Positions 1-7,137 of a stretch of DNA of 13,235 nt are shown here, piece by piece. Each line of letters begins with the position of its first letter. Within the stretch, counting starts at the first letter, position 1. The position numbers and the translations under genes are program-made. The notes beneath the pieces were generated by a model. That model did no database searches and was not told the DNA's origin. It saw nothing but the letters and a program-made list of their open reading frames with translations. The DNA is from Bacteroidales bacterium (lineage in GTDB: Bacteria > Bacteroidota > Bacteroidia > Bacteroidales > ML635J-15), in the NCBI GenBank assembly GCA_007130555.1, contig SLSH01000208.1, positions 1 through 13,235 of the forward strand, in the 5' to 3' direction.

Positions 1-200
1 CAGGAGGATTAGCTGTCTGTTTTGGAGATATTATTACCCAAAAACTTCCCAATACAGGACTTTATTATGGTGCTTCTCATAAGAAGTTCTATCAATATGG
101 TGCAACTGAAGAAAATGATCACGGCACATTACCTCATTATACCGTGCCAAAAGAAAAGGCTTTGGATTTTACAATTGATATGATAACAAAAAAATATTAA
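1..200 (+). CDS. C-terminal fragment of a probable S41-family peptidase (5' end outside window)
   Basis: An open frame enters from the left edge (codons start at position 3) and ends at TAA 198-200, giving 65 residues. The tail contains GDIITQKLPNTGLYYGASHK and then a short HYTVP stretch before a helical end. A 'promoter of export strand, loop, then a P-x-V/Y-x-VP segment' ending is what I associate with C-terminal parts of Bacteroidota S41 (tail-specific protease-like) peptidases, but no catalytic residue lies in this piece. The stop is 10 bases before the first inverted-repeat element, so this gene may mark the left border of the accessory island or be the cargo of a further unit upstream. 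Family assignment is tentative; that it is a real gene end is more certain. Confidence 0.5.
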   Translation, partial: GGLAVCFGDIITQKLPNTGLYYGASHKKFYQYGATEENDHGTLPHYTVPKEKALDFTIDMITKKY

Positions 201-210
201 ATATTCAGTT

Positions 211-339
211 GCTAACAGCGTGTATGTGGCAATAGCGGGTGAAGTGGTAATTCGAAGGTCTGTGCTTCTAAGAAACTTTGTACTAAACGGACAGGAAAGT
301 GCTTCTAATCCGCTACTGCACCTGCTTGCCTCCGTTGGC
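211..339 (+). repeat. Inverted-repeat element R1 (attC-like, divergent)
   Basis: The element opens with GCTAAC (211-216) and closes with GTTGGC (334-339), which pair with one G-T wobble. Inside, GCAATAGCGG (229-238) is complementary to CCGCTACTGC (310-319) with one mismatch. It follows the stop of the preceding gene by 10 bases and precedes the start of the next gene by about 45 bases. The box-stem-long loop-stem-box layout is shared with four other elements in the window although the inner sequence differs. An open frame runs through it from 220, but this is probably not translated. Confidence 0.65.
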
Positions 340-384
340 GTTCATGCTAAAAAAAACAGGACTTCGATTCAAATAAATGTTGCA

Positions 385-1245
385 ATGAAAATAGATAAAG
401 AAAAAAACAATCAGTCTTTGGTAGAATTGTATGATACAGACATAGAATCTATTATTGACAAAAGATACCATAATGGAGCAGATTTATGGACAACCGAAGA
501 TAAACGGATATACAAAGGGGCTCCGTTTTCAACACTTGAAAGTCTTTTAATGCTGATTGAATTGGAAACCAACTCTGCCATTCCAATAATAAAAGATGCA
601 ACAGAATTGATTTTAAGTCTATGGCGAACAGACGGTAGATTTCAAGTGTCGCCTAAAGGGGCTATTTATCCTTGTCATACAGCCAATGTTGCAAGAGTTT
701 TGTGTCGTTTAGGATATGCATCAGATGAGAGACTAGTAAAAACTTTCGACCATCTTTTGGAAATTCAGCATGATGATGGTGGTTGGCGTTGTAATACATT
801 TAAGTTTGGCAGAGGCGAAGAAACAGTATTCTCAAATCCGGGGACAACTTTAGCAGTTTTAGATGCTTTTAGATATACAAAATGGCTAAATACCGACAAT
901 CGATTGAACAAAGCTGTAGAATCCTTGCTTAATCATTGGGAAACACGCAAACCAATGGGCCCTTGCCATTATGGGATAGGTAAATTATTTATGCAAGTCG
1001 AGTATCCTTTTTTTAGATATAACTTGTTTTTCTATGTTTATGTTCTTTCGTTTTATGAACGGGCAAAAAAAGACAAAAGGTTTATTGATGCACTAAACAC
1101 ATTAAAATCAAAAATGGACAAAGGCAAAATAATTGTCGAGAATCCTAATCGTAAGATAGCAAATCTAAAATTCTGTAAAAAAGGAGAGCCAAGCGAACTC
1201 GCTACTAAACGCTATACAGAGATAATTGAAAATTTAAAACAATGA
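385..1245 (+). CDS. Prenyltransferase/squalene-oxidase-repeat protein of unknown function
   Basis: I place the start at ATG 385, giving 286 residues; the frame is open back to 220, but that part lies in the inverted-repeat element R1. The protein has alternating helix pairs with the motifs DGRF (about residues 83-86) and QHDDGGW (128-134), followed by a SNPGTTLAVLDAFR helix and a PCHYG segment. These are hallmarks of the alpha-alpha toroid shared by terpene cyclases and protein prenyltransferases. No DxDD motif of squalene-hopene cyclase is visible and the length is about half that of a full cyclase, so a cyclase reaction is not supported. It stands alone between two inverted-repeat elements, unlike the RM systems downstream. 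No clear promoter or ribosome binding site was found. Role unknown. Confidence 0.7.
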   Translation: MKIDKEKNNQSLVELYDTDIESIIDKRYHNGADLWTTEDKRIYKGAPFSTLESLLMLIELETNSAIPIIKDATELILSLWRTDGRFQVSPKGAIYPCHTANVARVLCRLGYASDERLVKTFDHLLEIQHDDGGWRCNTFKFGRGEETVFSNPGTTLAVLDAFRYTKWLNTDNRLNKAVESLLNHWETRKPMGPCHYGIGKLFMQVEYPFFRYNLFFYVYVLSFYERAKKDKRFIDALNTLKSKMDKGKIIVENPNRKIANLKFCKKGEPSELATKRYTEIIENLKQ

Positions 1246-1270
1246 TTAGGTTGAGAAACAAAGCACGAAA

Positions 1271-1400
1271 CGCCAACATCGTGTATAGTGCATTTGGCGG
1301 ATAGTGCTAATATCATGTGCGTTACATCTATTAAACGGTGTAGCGGTTTGACAGGTTCGTGTTTCGAATCGCCAAACGACACCATACACGTAACCGTTAC
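1271..1400 (+). repeat. Inverted-repeat element R2 (attC-like, divergent)
   Basis: CGTGTAT (1280-1286) pairs with ATACACG (1384-1390), and TTTGGCGGAT (1293-1302) pairs with ATCGCCAAA (1368-1376) apart from one bulged base. Outer boxes are GCCAAC (1272-1277) and GTTAC (1396-1400), complementary only in the AAC/GTT core. It lies 25 bases after the stop of the prenyltransferase-like gene and 54 bases before the promoter box of the first RM operon. Its sequence differs from R1 and R3 but the geometry is the same. Confidence 0.65.
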
Positions 1401-1454
1401 AAGCAAGCTGGGGAAACTGCACAACATAAATTTCATAACAAGAAATATAATGAT

Positions 1455-1462
1455 TATCTTTG
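1455..1462 (+). promoter_or_regulatory. Bacteroidota -7 box of the RM1 promoter
   Basis: TATCTTTG matches the TAnnTTTG consensus of the Bacteroidota primary sigma factor. It sits 23 bases before the ATG at 1485. No convincing -33 TTTG is visible upstream. Confidence 0.7.
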
Positions 1463-1472
1463 TATTTTAATT

Positions 1473-1478
1473 AAAGGA
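1473..1478 (+). promoter_or_regulatory. Ribosome binding site of the RM1 methyltransferase
   Basis: AAAGGA lies seven bases before the ATG at 1485. It supports that start and is unusually good for this window, where other RM genes lack a clear Shine-Dalgarno. Confidence 0.6.
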
Positions 1479-1484
1479 TAGAAA

Positions 1485-2786
1485 ATGAATTTTAAAACGA
1501 AACACAAAATTATAAATGGAGACAGCCGAAAAATGGCTGAATTGAAAGACAAATCGGTTGATTTGGTTATTACTTCTCCACCATATTGGCAGTTAAAAGA
1601 TTACGGAACAGAAAATCAAATCGGTTATAATGACAGCTATGAAGAATATATTAACAACTTAAATCTTGTTTGGAAAGAAAGTTATAGGGTTTTGAATAAT
1701 GGATGTCGTTTATGTGTTAATATAGGAGACCAATTTGCAAGAGCTGTTTATTACGGCAGATATAAAGTTTTACCCATCAGAACAGAAATAATAAAATTCT
1801 GTGAAGCTATTGGATTTGATTATATGGGTGCTATTATTTGGCAAAAAAAGACAACTTCAAATACAACTGGCGGAGCTTCTTTAATGGGAAGTTTTCCAAC
1901 ACCAAGAAACGGCATTTTATCTATTGACTATGAGTTTATTTTACTGTTTAAAAAATTAGGAACCCCTGTAAAACCGAGCAAAGAATTAAAAGAACAATCA
2001 AAAATGACCAAAGAAGAGTGGAAAACATATTTTGATGGTCATTGGAATTTTGGCGGAGCAAGGCAAGATGGACATATAGCTATGTTTCCTGAAGAACTAC
2101 CCAAAAGACTAATTAAAATGTTTTCATTCGTTGGAGATACTGTTCTTGACCCATTTCTCGGAAGTGGAACGACTTCACTTGCTGCAAGAAGTTTAAACCG
2201 AAATTCGGTTGGATATGAAATGAACCCTGAATTTATTCCTTTTATAGAAAGAAAATTAGAAATAAATCAAAGTGATATTTTCAATTCAGATTATGAATTT
2301 GTAAAACAAGAAAAACTAAACGTTGATTTCAAAAATGAAATTAAAGAATTACCCTATATTTTTAAAGACTTCCATCAGTTTGACAAAAAAACAGATCCTA
2401 AAAAGTTACAATACGGTTCAAAAATAGACCAAAATGGTTCAACGAAACGAGAAGACTATTTTTCTGTAAAAGAAATAATTAGTCCTGAACTAGTAAAATT
2501 AAACAATGATTTGATTGTTCGTCTTATTGGTGTTAAAGAAAAGAAGGAAGCAAACGGTAAGGCTATTGAATTTTTACAACTCAAAACAAAAGGTCAAAAA
2601 GTTTTCTTAAAGTACGATGAAACCAAACACGATGAAAAAAATAATTTAATGGTTTATCTGTACTTAAAGAATAAAACTTTTTTAAATGCACACTTAATTA
2701 AAAATGGTTTTGCAGATGTGGACACCACAATGAATTTTAAAAATAAAGACCGATTTATAAACTATTCAAAAGAAGCCTCATTATGA
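1485..2786 (+). CDS. RM1 DNA methyltransferase, beta class (probable N4-cytosine), with degenerate SNase-fold C-terminal domain
   Basis: The 433-residue protein transfers methyl from S-adenosylmethionine to DNA. Motif IV SPPYW (residues 31-35) comes before motif I DPFLGSGTT (222-230), the beta-class order; SPPYW is typical of N4-cytosine enzymes. The catalytic domain ends near 265. Residues about 340-433 resemble a staphylococcal nuclease domain: a VRLIGV strand, a KYDETKHDE strand-loop, VYLYLKN, and NAHLIKNGFADV. When laid on the nuclease, the arginine equivalent to R35 is kept, but the D40, E43 and R87 positions look like K, K and N, so it is probably not a nuclease and may bind DNA or the partner. 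It is the first gene of the RM1 operon; its stop overlaps the next start by 4 bases (ATGA). The methyltransferase call is firm; base specificity and the C-terminal domain are inference. Confidence 0.92.
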   Translation: MNFKTKHKIINGDSRKMAELKDKSVDLVITSPPYWQLKDYGTENQIGYNDSYEEYINNLNLVWKESYRVLNNGCRLCVNIGDQFARAVYYGRYKVLPIRTEIIKFCEAIGFDYMGAIIWQKKTTSNTTGGASLMGSFPTPRNGILSIDYEFILLFKKLGTPVKPSKELKEQSKMTKEEWKTYFDGHWNFGGARQDGHIAMFPEELPKRLIKMFSFVGDTVLDPFLGSGTTSLAARSLNRNSVGYEMNPEFIPFIERKLEINQSDIFNSDYEFVKQEKLNVDFKNEIKELPYIFKDFHQFDKKTDPKKLQYGSKIDQNGSTKREDYFSVKEIISPELVKLNNDLIVRLIGVKEKKEANGKAIEFLQLKTKGQKVFLKYDETKHDEKNNLMVYLYLKNKTFLNAHLIKNGFADVDTTMNFKNKDRFINYSKEASL

Positions 2787-3106
2787 ATGAAGAACAGCTA
2801 AGAATATTGGAGTATTTAAATCAGAATGCAATCGGCTATGATAATAGAAAATCTTCTTCGGAAATACGAGATGCTTTAAATTTAGAAAGTGGTGGTCCGA
2901 CAAATGAACATGTTAGAAGTTTAATACGAAACATGATTTTTAATCATGGATGTTTAATCGGCAGTTTGATGTTTAGAAAAGGATATTGGATAATAGTAAA
3001 TGAACAAGAATTAGGAAGAGTTATAAATCATTTAAACAGTAGGGCTGACGGAGTAAGAGAAAGAGCAAATATTTTACAACAAAACTGGGATAATAGAGAT
3101 GAGTAA
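2783..3106 (+). CDS. RM1 small winged-helix-like protein
   Basis: This 107-residue protein begins inside the stop of the methyltransferase (ATGA overlap) and overlaps the endonuclease start by 8 bases, so it is almost certainly translated with both. The pattern is an N-terminal helix, SSSEIRDALNL, a recognition-like helix EHVRSLIRNMI, a hairpin reading LMFRKGYWIIVN, and a C-terminal helix HLNSRADGVRERA. This resembles winged-helix proteins whose wing ends in GY(Y/W)I followed by an R-rich helix, a pattern known from phage and RM accessory proteins. It is not a classical C-protein of the small HTH-XRE type. Possible jobs are regulation of the operon or a DNA-recognition subunit for either enzyme. 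Fold: fair; function: unknown. Confidence 0.7.
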   Translation: MNEEQLRILEYLNQNAIGYDNRKSSSEIRDALNLESGGPTNEHVRSLIRNMIFNHGCLIGSLMFRKGYWIIVNEQELGRVINHLNSRADGVRERANILQQNWDNRDE

Positions 3107-3818
3107 AAAAGAAATAAAGAAATACGCAAAGCCCTTTGGAAAAAAGGAAAAAGTATTAAACTACACAAGTAATACTTACCAGCTTACAAGACCAAATAAA
3201 GTTGATGCAGTTATGGCATTAATAAGAGAATGTCAGCCCAAAGCGCTTGATGAATGGGAGAATTATTATTTTGAAAAAGCATATACTAAGAAAAAAGACA
3301 TTGTTAAAATAACCAAAGAAACTTTAGATGAACTTGGAGAAAGGTTATATGCAAAAATAACAGAAGTAGTAATTCCTGAATGGACGGCAGCTTTTGAAGA
3401 TTTAACATTGCAAGATTGTAAAGATTACATTTATGAAGTTACAATTGTACGCACTTATGATGGCTTTTTACTTGAAAAATCTGTTATCAATGATGGACTT
3501 GCAAAAATATTTCCAGAAATAGAATTTGAAGAAAGTGACCCTGAATTAGACCACGCTGGAGATATTGATTATCTCGGTAAAGTAGGCGATAAATATTTTG
3601 GCATTCAAATCAAACCAATTACAGCAAATGCAAACTTTGGAAATTATAAGTTAACTGAAAGAATGAGTGCAAGTTTTCAAGATTTTGAAAATAAATATGG
3701 CGGTAAAGTTTTTGTAATTTTTTCTACTCGAACTGGGGATAAAAAGGTAATTAAAAACAAAGAAGTTGTAAATGAAATAAGAGCAGAAATTGAACGATTA
3801 AAGGAATCCTGCTTGTAA
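3099..3818 (+). CDS. RM1 type II restriction endonuclease, probable MjaI family
   Basis: The 239-residue protein should cut unmethylated target DNA. A PD-(D/E)XK-like core is visible: D151, D155 and D157 in DHAGDIDYLG, then Q170-I-K172 in YFGIQIKP, followed by a strand KVFVIFST (203-210). The combination of GDIDYLG, GIQIKP and an upstream RTYDGFLLE is what I recall for the MjaI family (recognition CTAG in the archaeal founder), and a SPPYW methyltransferase partner fits. Its TAA stop (3816-3818) lies inside the AAC box of the next repeat, so the last residues abut or derive from the repeat junction. CTAG occurs within the operon at 2490 and elsewhere in the window, as expected if the sites are methylated. 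Endonuclease role is likely; specificity is a guess. Confidence 0.72.
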   Translation: MSKKEIKKYAKPFGKKEKVLNYTSNTYQLTRPNKVDAVMALIRECQPKALDEWENYYFEKAYTKKKDIVKITKETLDELGERLYAKITEVVIPEWTAAFEDLTLQDCKDYIYEVTIVRTYDGFLLEKSVINDGLAKIFPEIEFEESDPELDHAGDIDYLGKVGDKYFGIQIKPITANANFGNYKLTERMSASFQDFENKYGGKVFVIFSTRTGDKKVIKNKEVVNEIRAEIERLKESCL

Positions 3819-3988
3819 CAGCAAGGCTTTGCGCAATTGCGGGCTGAAGAGTAGCAAAAACTGCAGTTCGACACTTCGGCAGGCTCAGTGCTGGCAGGCT
3901 CACTGACCGTAGTTTTATATAACTTTGCCCTTGGTTTGAAACATTTGGCGTTGAAAATCCGCAACTGTTCAAAGTCGCAACCGTTAGC
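3814..3988 (+). repeat. Inverted-repeat element R3, copy 1 (attC-like)
   Basis: This 175-bp element differs from copy 3 by only a few bases over its shared length. An 18-base arm starting GGCTTTG pairs with an arm ending CAAAG(T/C)C near the other end. The loop carries a 15-base-period tandem duplication with GGCAGGCTCA at 3878-3887 and 3893-3902, and a TAACTTTG at 3920-3927. The left box is TGTAAC rather than GCTAAC; the right box is GTTAGC (3983-3988). The left box supplies the stop codon of the RM1 endonuclease. Confidence 0.85.
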
Positions 3989-4035
3989 GTTCATTGTGAG
4001 AGACCGAATCAACAACAATATTCAGAAATAATAAC

Positions 4036-4043
4036 TATATTTG
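4036..4043 (+). promoter_or_regulatory. Bacteroidota -7 box of the RM2 promoter
   Basis: TATATTTG matches TAnnTTTG, 27 bases before the RM2 start at 4063 and 48 bases after the GTT box of repeat R3 copy 1. No -33 box is evident. Confidence 0.65.
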
Positions 4044-4062
4044 CAAAAGAAAAAAATGAAAA

Positions 4063-5154
4063 ATGGAAGTTAAAGGACAAATTACTGGCATAAAATACAA
4101 AATTGTTTTAGCAGAAAACTTGAAAGAATTTGAGTTCAAAAAACTTAATATCAATGAAATTCCTTCTTCTTGCTTATTGAAAGATAACAGACAAAGAATA
4201 GCTATTTCTAAGTGGGTTTCACCAAAAAGAACACGCTCTTATCCATTTGAAAGAGTTTACAATACATTACATATTGCAAAAAAGATTACCATAATTCCAA
4301 TTATTAAAGATGAAGGAGCTGATGGTGACAGAGACTTTATTCAATGGGACACAATTTCTTTAATGTCATTACTTGATGTTTTTGTTGTTTTTGCATACTA
4401 TGACAAAGCAGAAAAATTCAATAATAAAATTGCCAAGCAGCAATTCAATAATCGGTATGTTTTATCGAAAATAAAGGAAATACAACAATATCATAGTTCT
4501 GCATTGCATTGGAATTTAAACGAACTCAATAAAAACTTGCATAAAGTAATTGATAAAGTTAAAATCTCATATGCGAAAATTGAAAATTCAACAGGAGTTA
4601 AACTTCATAATGCTACGGGAATAGACAAATTCAAAGAAAAAATTGGGAAAGATGTATCCTTGTTTATGAAGTTTTCAAGAGGAAAAGCAGAAAAAGCTCA
4701 AGCAAGAGAATTTGTAACCCTACAACCCAAAGAAAGTTTATCAACTTTAACAAAAGCTAAAATAACTATAACGAACTATTTGGGAGGACAATATTTCTTA
4801 ACTGTTGATGAAATATTCGTTAGTTCGCGTAAAGTAAGTTTAATTGAAGGTAAACATAGCAAAAACTCATTACTACCAAGCAAAGGAGACATAAAAGATG
4901 GCTTACTAAAAATGATTTTGTATTGCAATCTTACATCAGTGACAATAAACGGTAAGAAAACGGCAAGCGAGGCTGTTTTATCATTAACCTCAACTAAACT
5001 CAAAGGAGCTATAACTTCGTCAAATACAAAAAAAGAAATTCATATTTTTTTTGAAAGAAATAATTTTTCGAGCCAACAAAAATCTTTAATTGAGTCTGTT
5101 ATTTCAGAAGCCAAGAAGAACAAGTTTATTATAAAAATTCAACATTCAAAATGA
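4063..5154 (+). CDS. RM2 probable PD-(D/E)XK restriction endonuclease (family not recognised)
   Basis: The 363-residue protein precedes and overlaps a D12-class adenine methyltransferase by 4 bases (ATGA), the usual layout of a type II RM pair. Near the C-terminus it has YFLTVDE (D249-E250), a strand SRKVSLIEGK with E262-G-K264, then DIKDGLLKMIL. That is the D...ExK spacing of a PD-(D/E)XK active site. The N-terminal half contains a highly patterned stretch, VSPKRTRSYPFERVYNTL (residues 52-69) and DGDRDFIQWD (87-96), which suggests a conserved family with an N-terminal target-recognition or structural domain of its own. I do not recognise a characterised founder. An ATG at 4056 is excluded because it hits a stop after four codons. 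No clear Shine-Dalgarno precedes 4063. Confidence 0.75.
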   Translation: MEVKGQITGIKYKIVLAENLKEFEFKKLNINEIPSSCLLKDNRQRIAISKWVSPKRTRSYPFERVYNTLHIAKKITIIPIIKDEGADGDRDFIQWDTISLMSLLDVFVVFAYYDKAEKFNNKIAKQQFNNRYVLSKIKEIQQYHSSALHWNLNELNKNLHKVIDKVKISYAKIENSTGVKLHNATGIDKFKEKIGKDVSLFMKFSRGKAEKAQAREFVTLQPKESLSTLTKAKITITNYLGGQYFLTVDEIFVSSRKVSLIEGKHSKNSLLPSKGDIKDGLLKMILYCNLTSVTINGKKTASEAVLSLTSTKLKGAITSSNTKKEIHIFFERNNFSSQQKSLIESVISEAKKNKFIIKIQHSK

Positions 5155-6029
5155 TTAAAAGCCCTCTCAGATATCCAGGTGGAAAAAGCCGTGCTGTAAG
5201 TTTAATTTCTCAAATTTTACCGGAATTTGATGAATTCAGGGAACCATTTTTAGGAGGAGGCTCTATATTTATTTATGCAAAACAACGTTTTCCTCAAAAA
5301 ACATTTTGGGTAAATGACATCTATTTCGAATTGTTTAAATTCTGGGAAATGGCTCAAAAAGACGTTAACTCTTTAATTGAAAAAATTTATGAATGGAGGA
5401 AACGTTTCCCAATAGGAAAAGATTTACATCGTTTCTTAAATGAAAATTTAGAAAGTTTTAATGACTTAGAGAGAGCAACTGCTTTTTTTATTTATAATCG
5501 GATTACTTTTTCAGGCACGAGTTTAAGTGGCGGATTTAGTGAGCATGCTTTTACTGGTCGTTTTACCGAAAGCAGTATTCAGAGATTAAAACAATTTTCT
5601 AAAGTCATTAACAGCTCAACAATCACGAATTTTGATTATGAGGAATTAGTGAAAACCGATGGAAAAAATGTCTTTTTATTTTTAGACCCGCCATATTATT
5701 CTGCAACAAAATCTGCTCTTTATGGAAAGAATGGAAATTTACACAAATCCTTTGACCATATAAGGTTCGCAGAAACAATGAAAAATTGTAAGCATAAATG
5801 GCTAATAACATATGATGACAGTGAATACATAAGGGAATTGTTTTCTTTTGCAAATATAATATCATGGGACCTAACCTATGGTATGAGGAACGTATCAAAA
5901 GATTCTGACCAAAAAGGAAAAGAGCTTTTTATTTCAAATTATCTAAAGCAATTACCACAGGAGCAGCAGCTAAAACTTTTTGAACCGAAAGAAAAATATG
6001 TAAAGTTGAATAATACAACGAAACGCTAA
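5151..6029 (+). CDS. RM2 D12-class (Dam-like, alpha) N6-adenine DNA methyltransferase
   Basis: The 292-residue protein methylates adenine in the RM2 target. The N-terminus SPLRYPGGKSR and motif I REPFLGGGSIF (residues 30-40) come before motif IV DPPYYS (179-184), the alpha-class order of the Dam/DpnM/EcoRV group. The conserved FFIYNRITFSG (112-122) is also present, and the length is usual for the class. Translation is coupled to the nuclease by an ATGA overlap at 5151-5154. The TAA stop (6027-6029) is formed by the GCTAAC box of the next repeat. D12 enzymes modify GATC as well as other targets, so specificity cannot be given. Confidence 0.93.
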   Translation: MIKSPLRYPGGKSRAVSLISQILPEFDEFREPFLGGGSIFIYAKQRFPQKTFWVNDIYFELFKFWEMAQKDVNSLIEKIYEWRKRFPIGKDLHRFLNENLESFNDLERATAFFIYNRITFSGTSLSGGFSEHAFTGRFTESSIQRLKQFSKVINSSTITNFDYEELVKTDGKNVFLFLDPPYYSATKSALYGKNGNLHKSFDHIRFAETMKNCKHKWLITYDDSEYIRELFSFANIISWDLTYGMRNVSKDSDQKGKELFISNYLKQLPQEQQLKLFEPKEKYVKLNNTTKR

Positions 6030-6204
6030 CAGCAAGGCTTTGCACAATTGCGGGCTGAAGAGTAGGTAAAACTGCAGTTCGACACTTCGGCAGGCTCAGT
6101 GTTGGCAGGCTCACTGACCGTAGTTTTATATAACTTTGCCCTTGGTTTGAAACATTGGGCGTTGAAAATCCGCAACTGTTCAAAGCCGCAAAACGAACGT
6201 TAGC
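6025..6204 (+). repeat. Inverted-repeat element R3, copy 2 (attC-like, both boxes intact)
   Basis: This is the most complete copy: GCTAAC (6025-6030) and GTTAGC (6199-6204) are perfect complements. The arm at 6036-6053 (GGCTTTGCACAATTGCGG) pairs with that at 6170-6187 (CCGCAACTGTTCAAAGCC) at 16 of 18 positions. I count three base differences from copy 3 over about 170 bp. TAACTTTG occurs at 6131-6138. The left box contains the stop codon of the RM2 methyltransferase. Confidence 0.9.
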
Positions 6205-6252
6205 AGTAATGGCAAAAACGCGAAGAAGCCGAATAAAATCAAATTAAATGAC

Positions 6253-6260
6253 TATCTTTG
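6253..6260 (+). promoter_or_regulatory. Bacteroidota -7 box of the RM3 promoter
   Basis: TATCTTTG, the same octamer as at 1455, lies 15 bases before the ATG at 6276 and 49 bases after the GTT box of repeat R3 copy 2. The implied leader is very short. Confidence 0.7.
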
Positions 6261-6275
6261 TGAAAAAGAAATTTC

Positions 6276-7136
6276 ATGAAACTTTGGAATAACGAAACTG
6301 AAATACAATTTTTTACTGAAGCTCTGAAAAACTTTGCTTCTCCCGAACAATTATTTTATCATCTAAAAAGTGGATATTTTGCTTATGTACCTAAAGGAGC
6401 TGACGCAGAAGGTCAAACATTGCAAAGCAGGAATTCTCTCATAGGACAGTTTACAGAAAAATGGAGCAAAACAATTTTTGAACCCATTGCGAAAGAATTA
6501 GGACTATTCGCTGTAAATAGTGTTGTGTGTAATGAACTAGGACTTTCAAGACAATCAAATGCAGACCTTGCATTTTGTACAACAAATCAGACTGTTCAAA
6601 CACCCGAAAACATCAAGCTTCTATTCGAAATAAAGATGAACGTTGTTTCAAATTACAAATACTCACACCCAAACAAAATTGAATATGTAGGCGATTACAA
6701 ACAACACAAAGGAAATCCAGCTTTACTTCGCTCTGACTCAATGCTAAAAGCTATTGGTAAATCCATAAACATTAGAGTATCAGGAATTGCTTCGACCAAA
6801 ATACCTGTTGTTATTTTAGGAAATAGCCCTATTACAGACAGCTACATAAAGAAAGTGGATTTTCTTAAAATTTCAGGAGTTGTTCAAGGATTTTGGTCGT
6901 TAAATCCTAATCCGACTAATTCAGACTACATAAAAAACACTCATGATTTAGGTTTTCAGACTATTTTGAATAGAGAGCAACTTTTCAACAACTGTAAAGA
7001 ACTTGTAACAAATGACATGAATTATTTTTCTTCAATGATTTCAAAACTAAAACTTGGAGAAATTATAAGAATTGCAAGTCAAGAAACAACAGACATACGA
7101 AAAGCAGAAAAATTTTTAAACTTAATCCGAAGCTAA
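6276..7136 (+). CDS. RM3 probable PD-(D/E)XK restriction endonuclease
   Basis: The 286-residue protein is followed, after one base, by a DNA methyltransferase. D97 in SNADLAF and the strand IKLLFEIK with E118-I-K120 form a D...ExK active site; a further strand IPVVILGNSP (176-185) fits the core sheet. The region QSRNSLIGQFTEKW (50-63) precedes the core as the helix that often carries an auxiliary acidic residue. The position and motif make an endonuclease likely, but I do not recognise the specificity family. The start at 6276 fits the -7 box 15 bases upstream; no strong Shine-Dalgarno is present. Confidence 0.72.
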   Translation: MKLWNNETEIQFFTEALKNFASPEQLFYHLKSGYFAYVPKGADAEGQTLQSRNSLIGQFTEKWSKTIFEPIAKELGLFAVNSVVCNELGLSRQSNADLAFCTTNQTVQTPENIKLLFEIKMNVVSNYKYSHPNKIEYVGDYKQHKGNPALLRSDSMLKAIGKSINIRVSGIASTKIPVVILGNSPITDSYIKKVDFLKISGVVQGFWSLNPNPTNSDYIKNTHDLGFQTILNREQLFNNCKELVTNDMNYFSSMISKLKLGEIIRIASQETTDIRKAEKFLNLIRS

Positions 7137-7137
7137 A

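Noticed and set aside
220..384. Upstream extension of the prenyltransferase-like gene to an ATG at 220
   Set aside because: The extra 55 residues are encoded by inverted-repeat element R1 and show no family pattern; ATG 385 follows the repeat.
1212..1470. Short open frames on both strands across R2
   Set aside because: They lie over the hairpin, have no conserved features, and conflict with the promoter at 1455.
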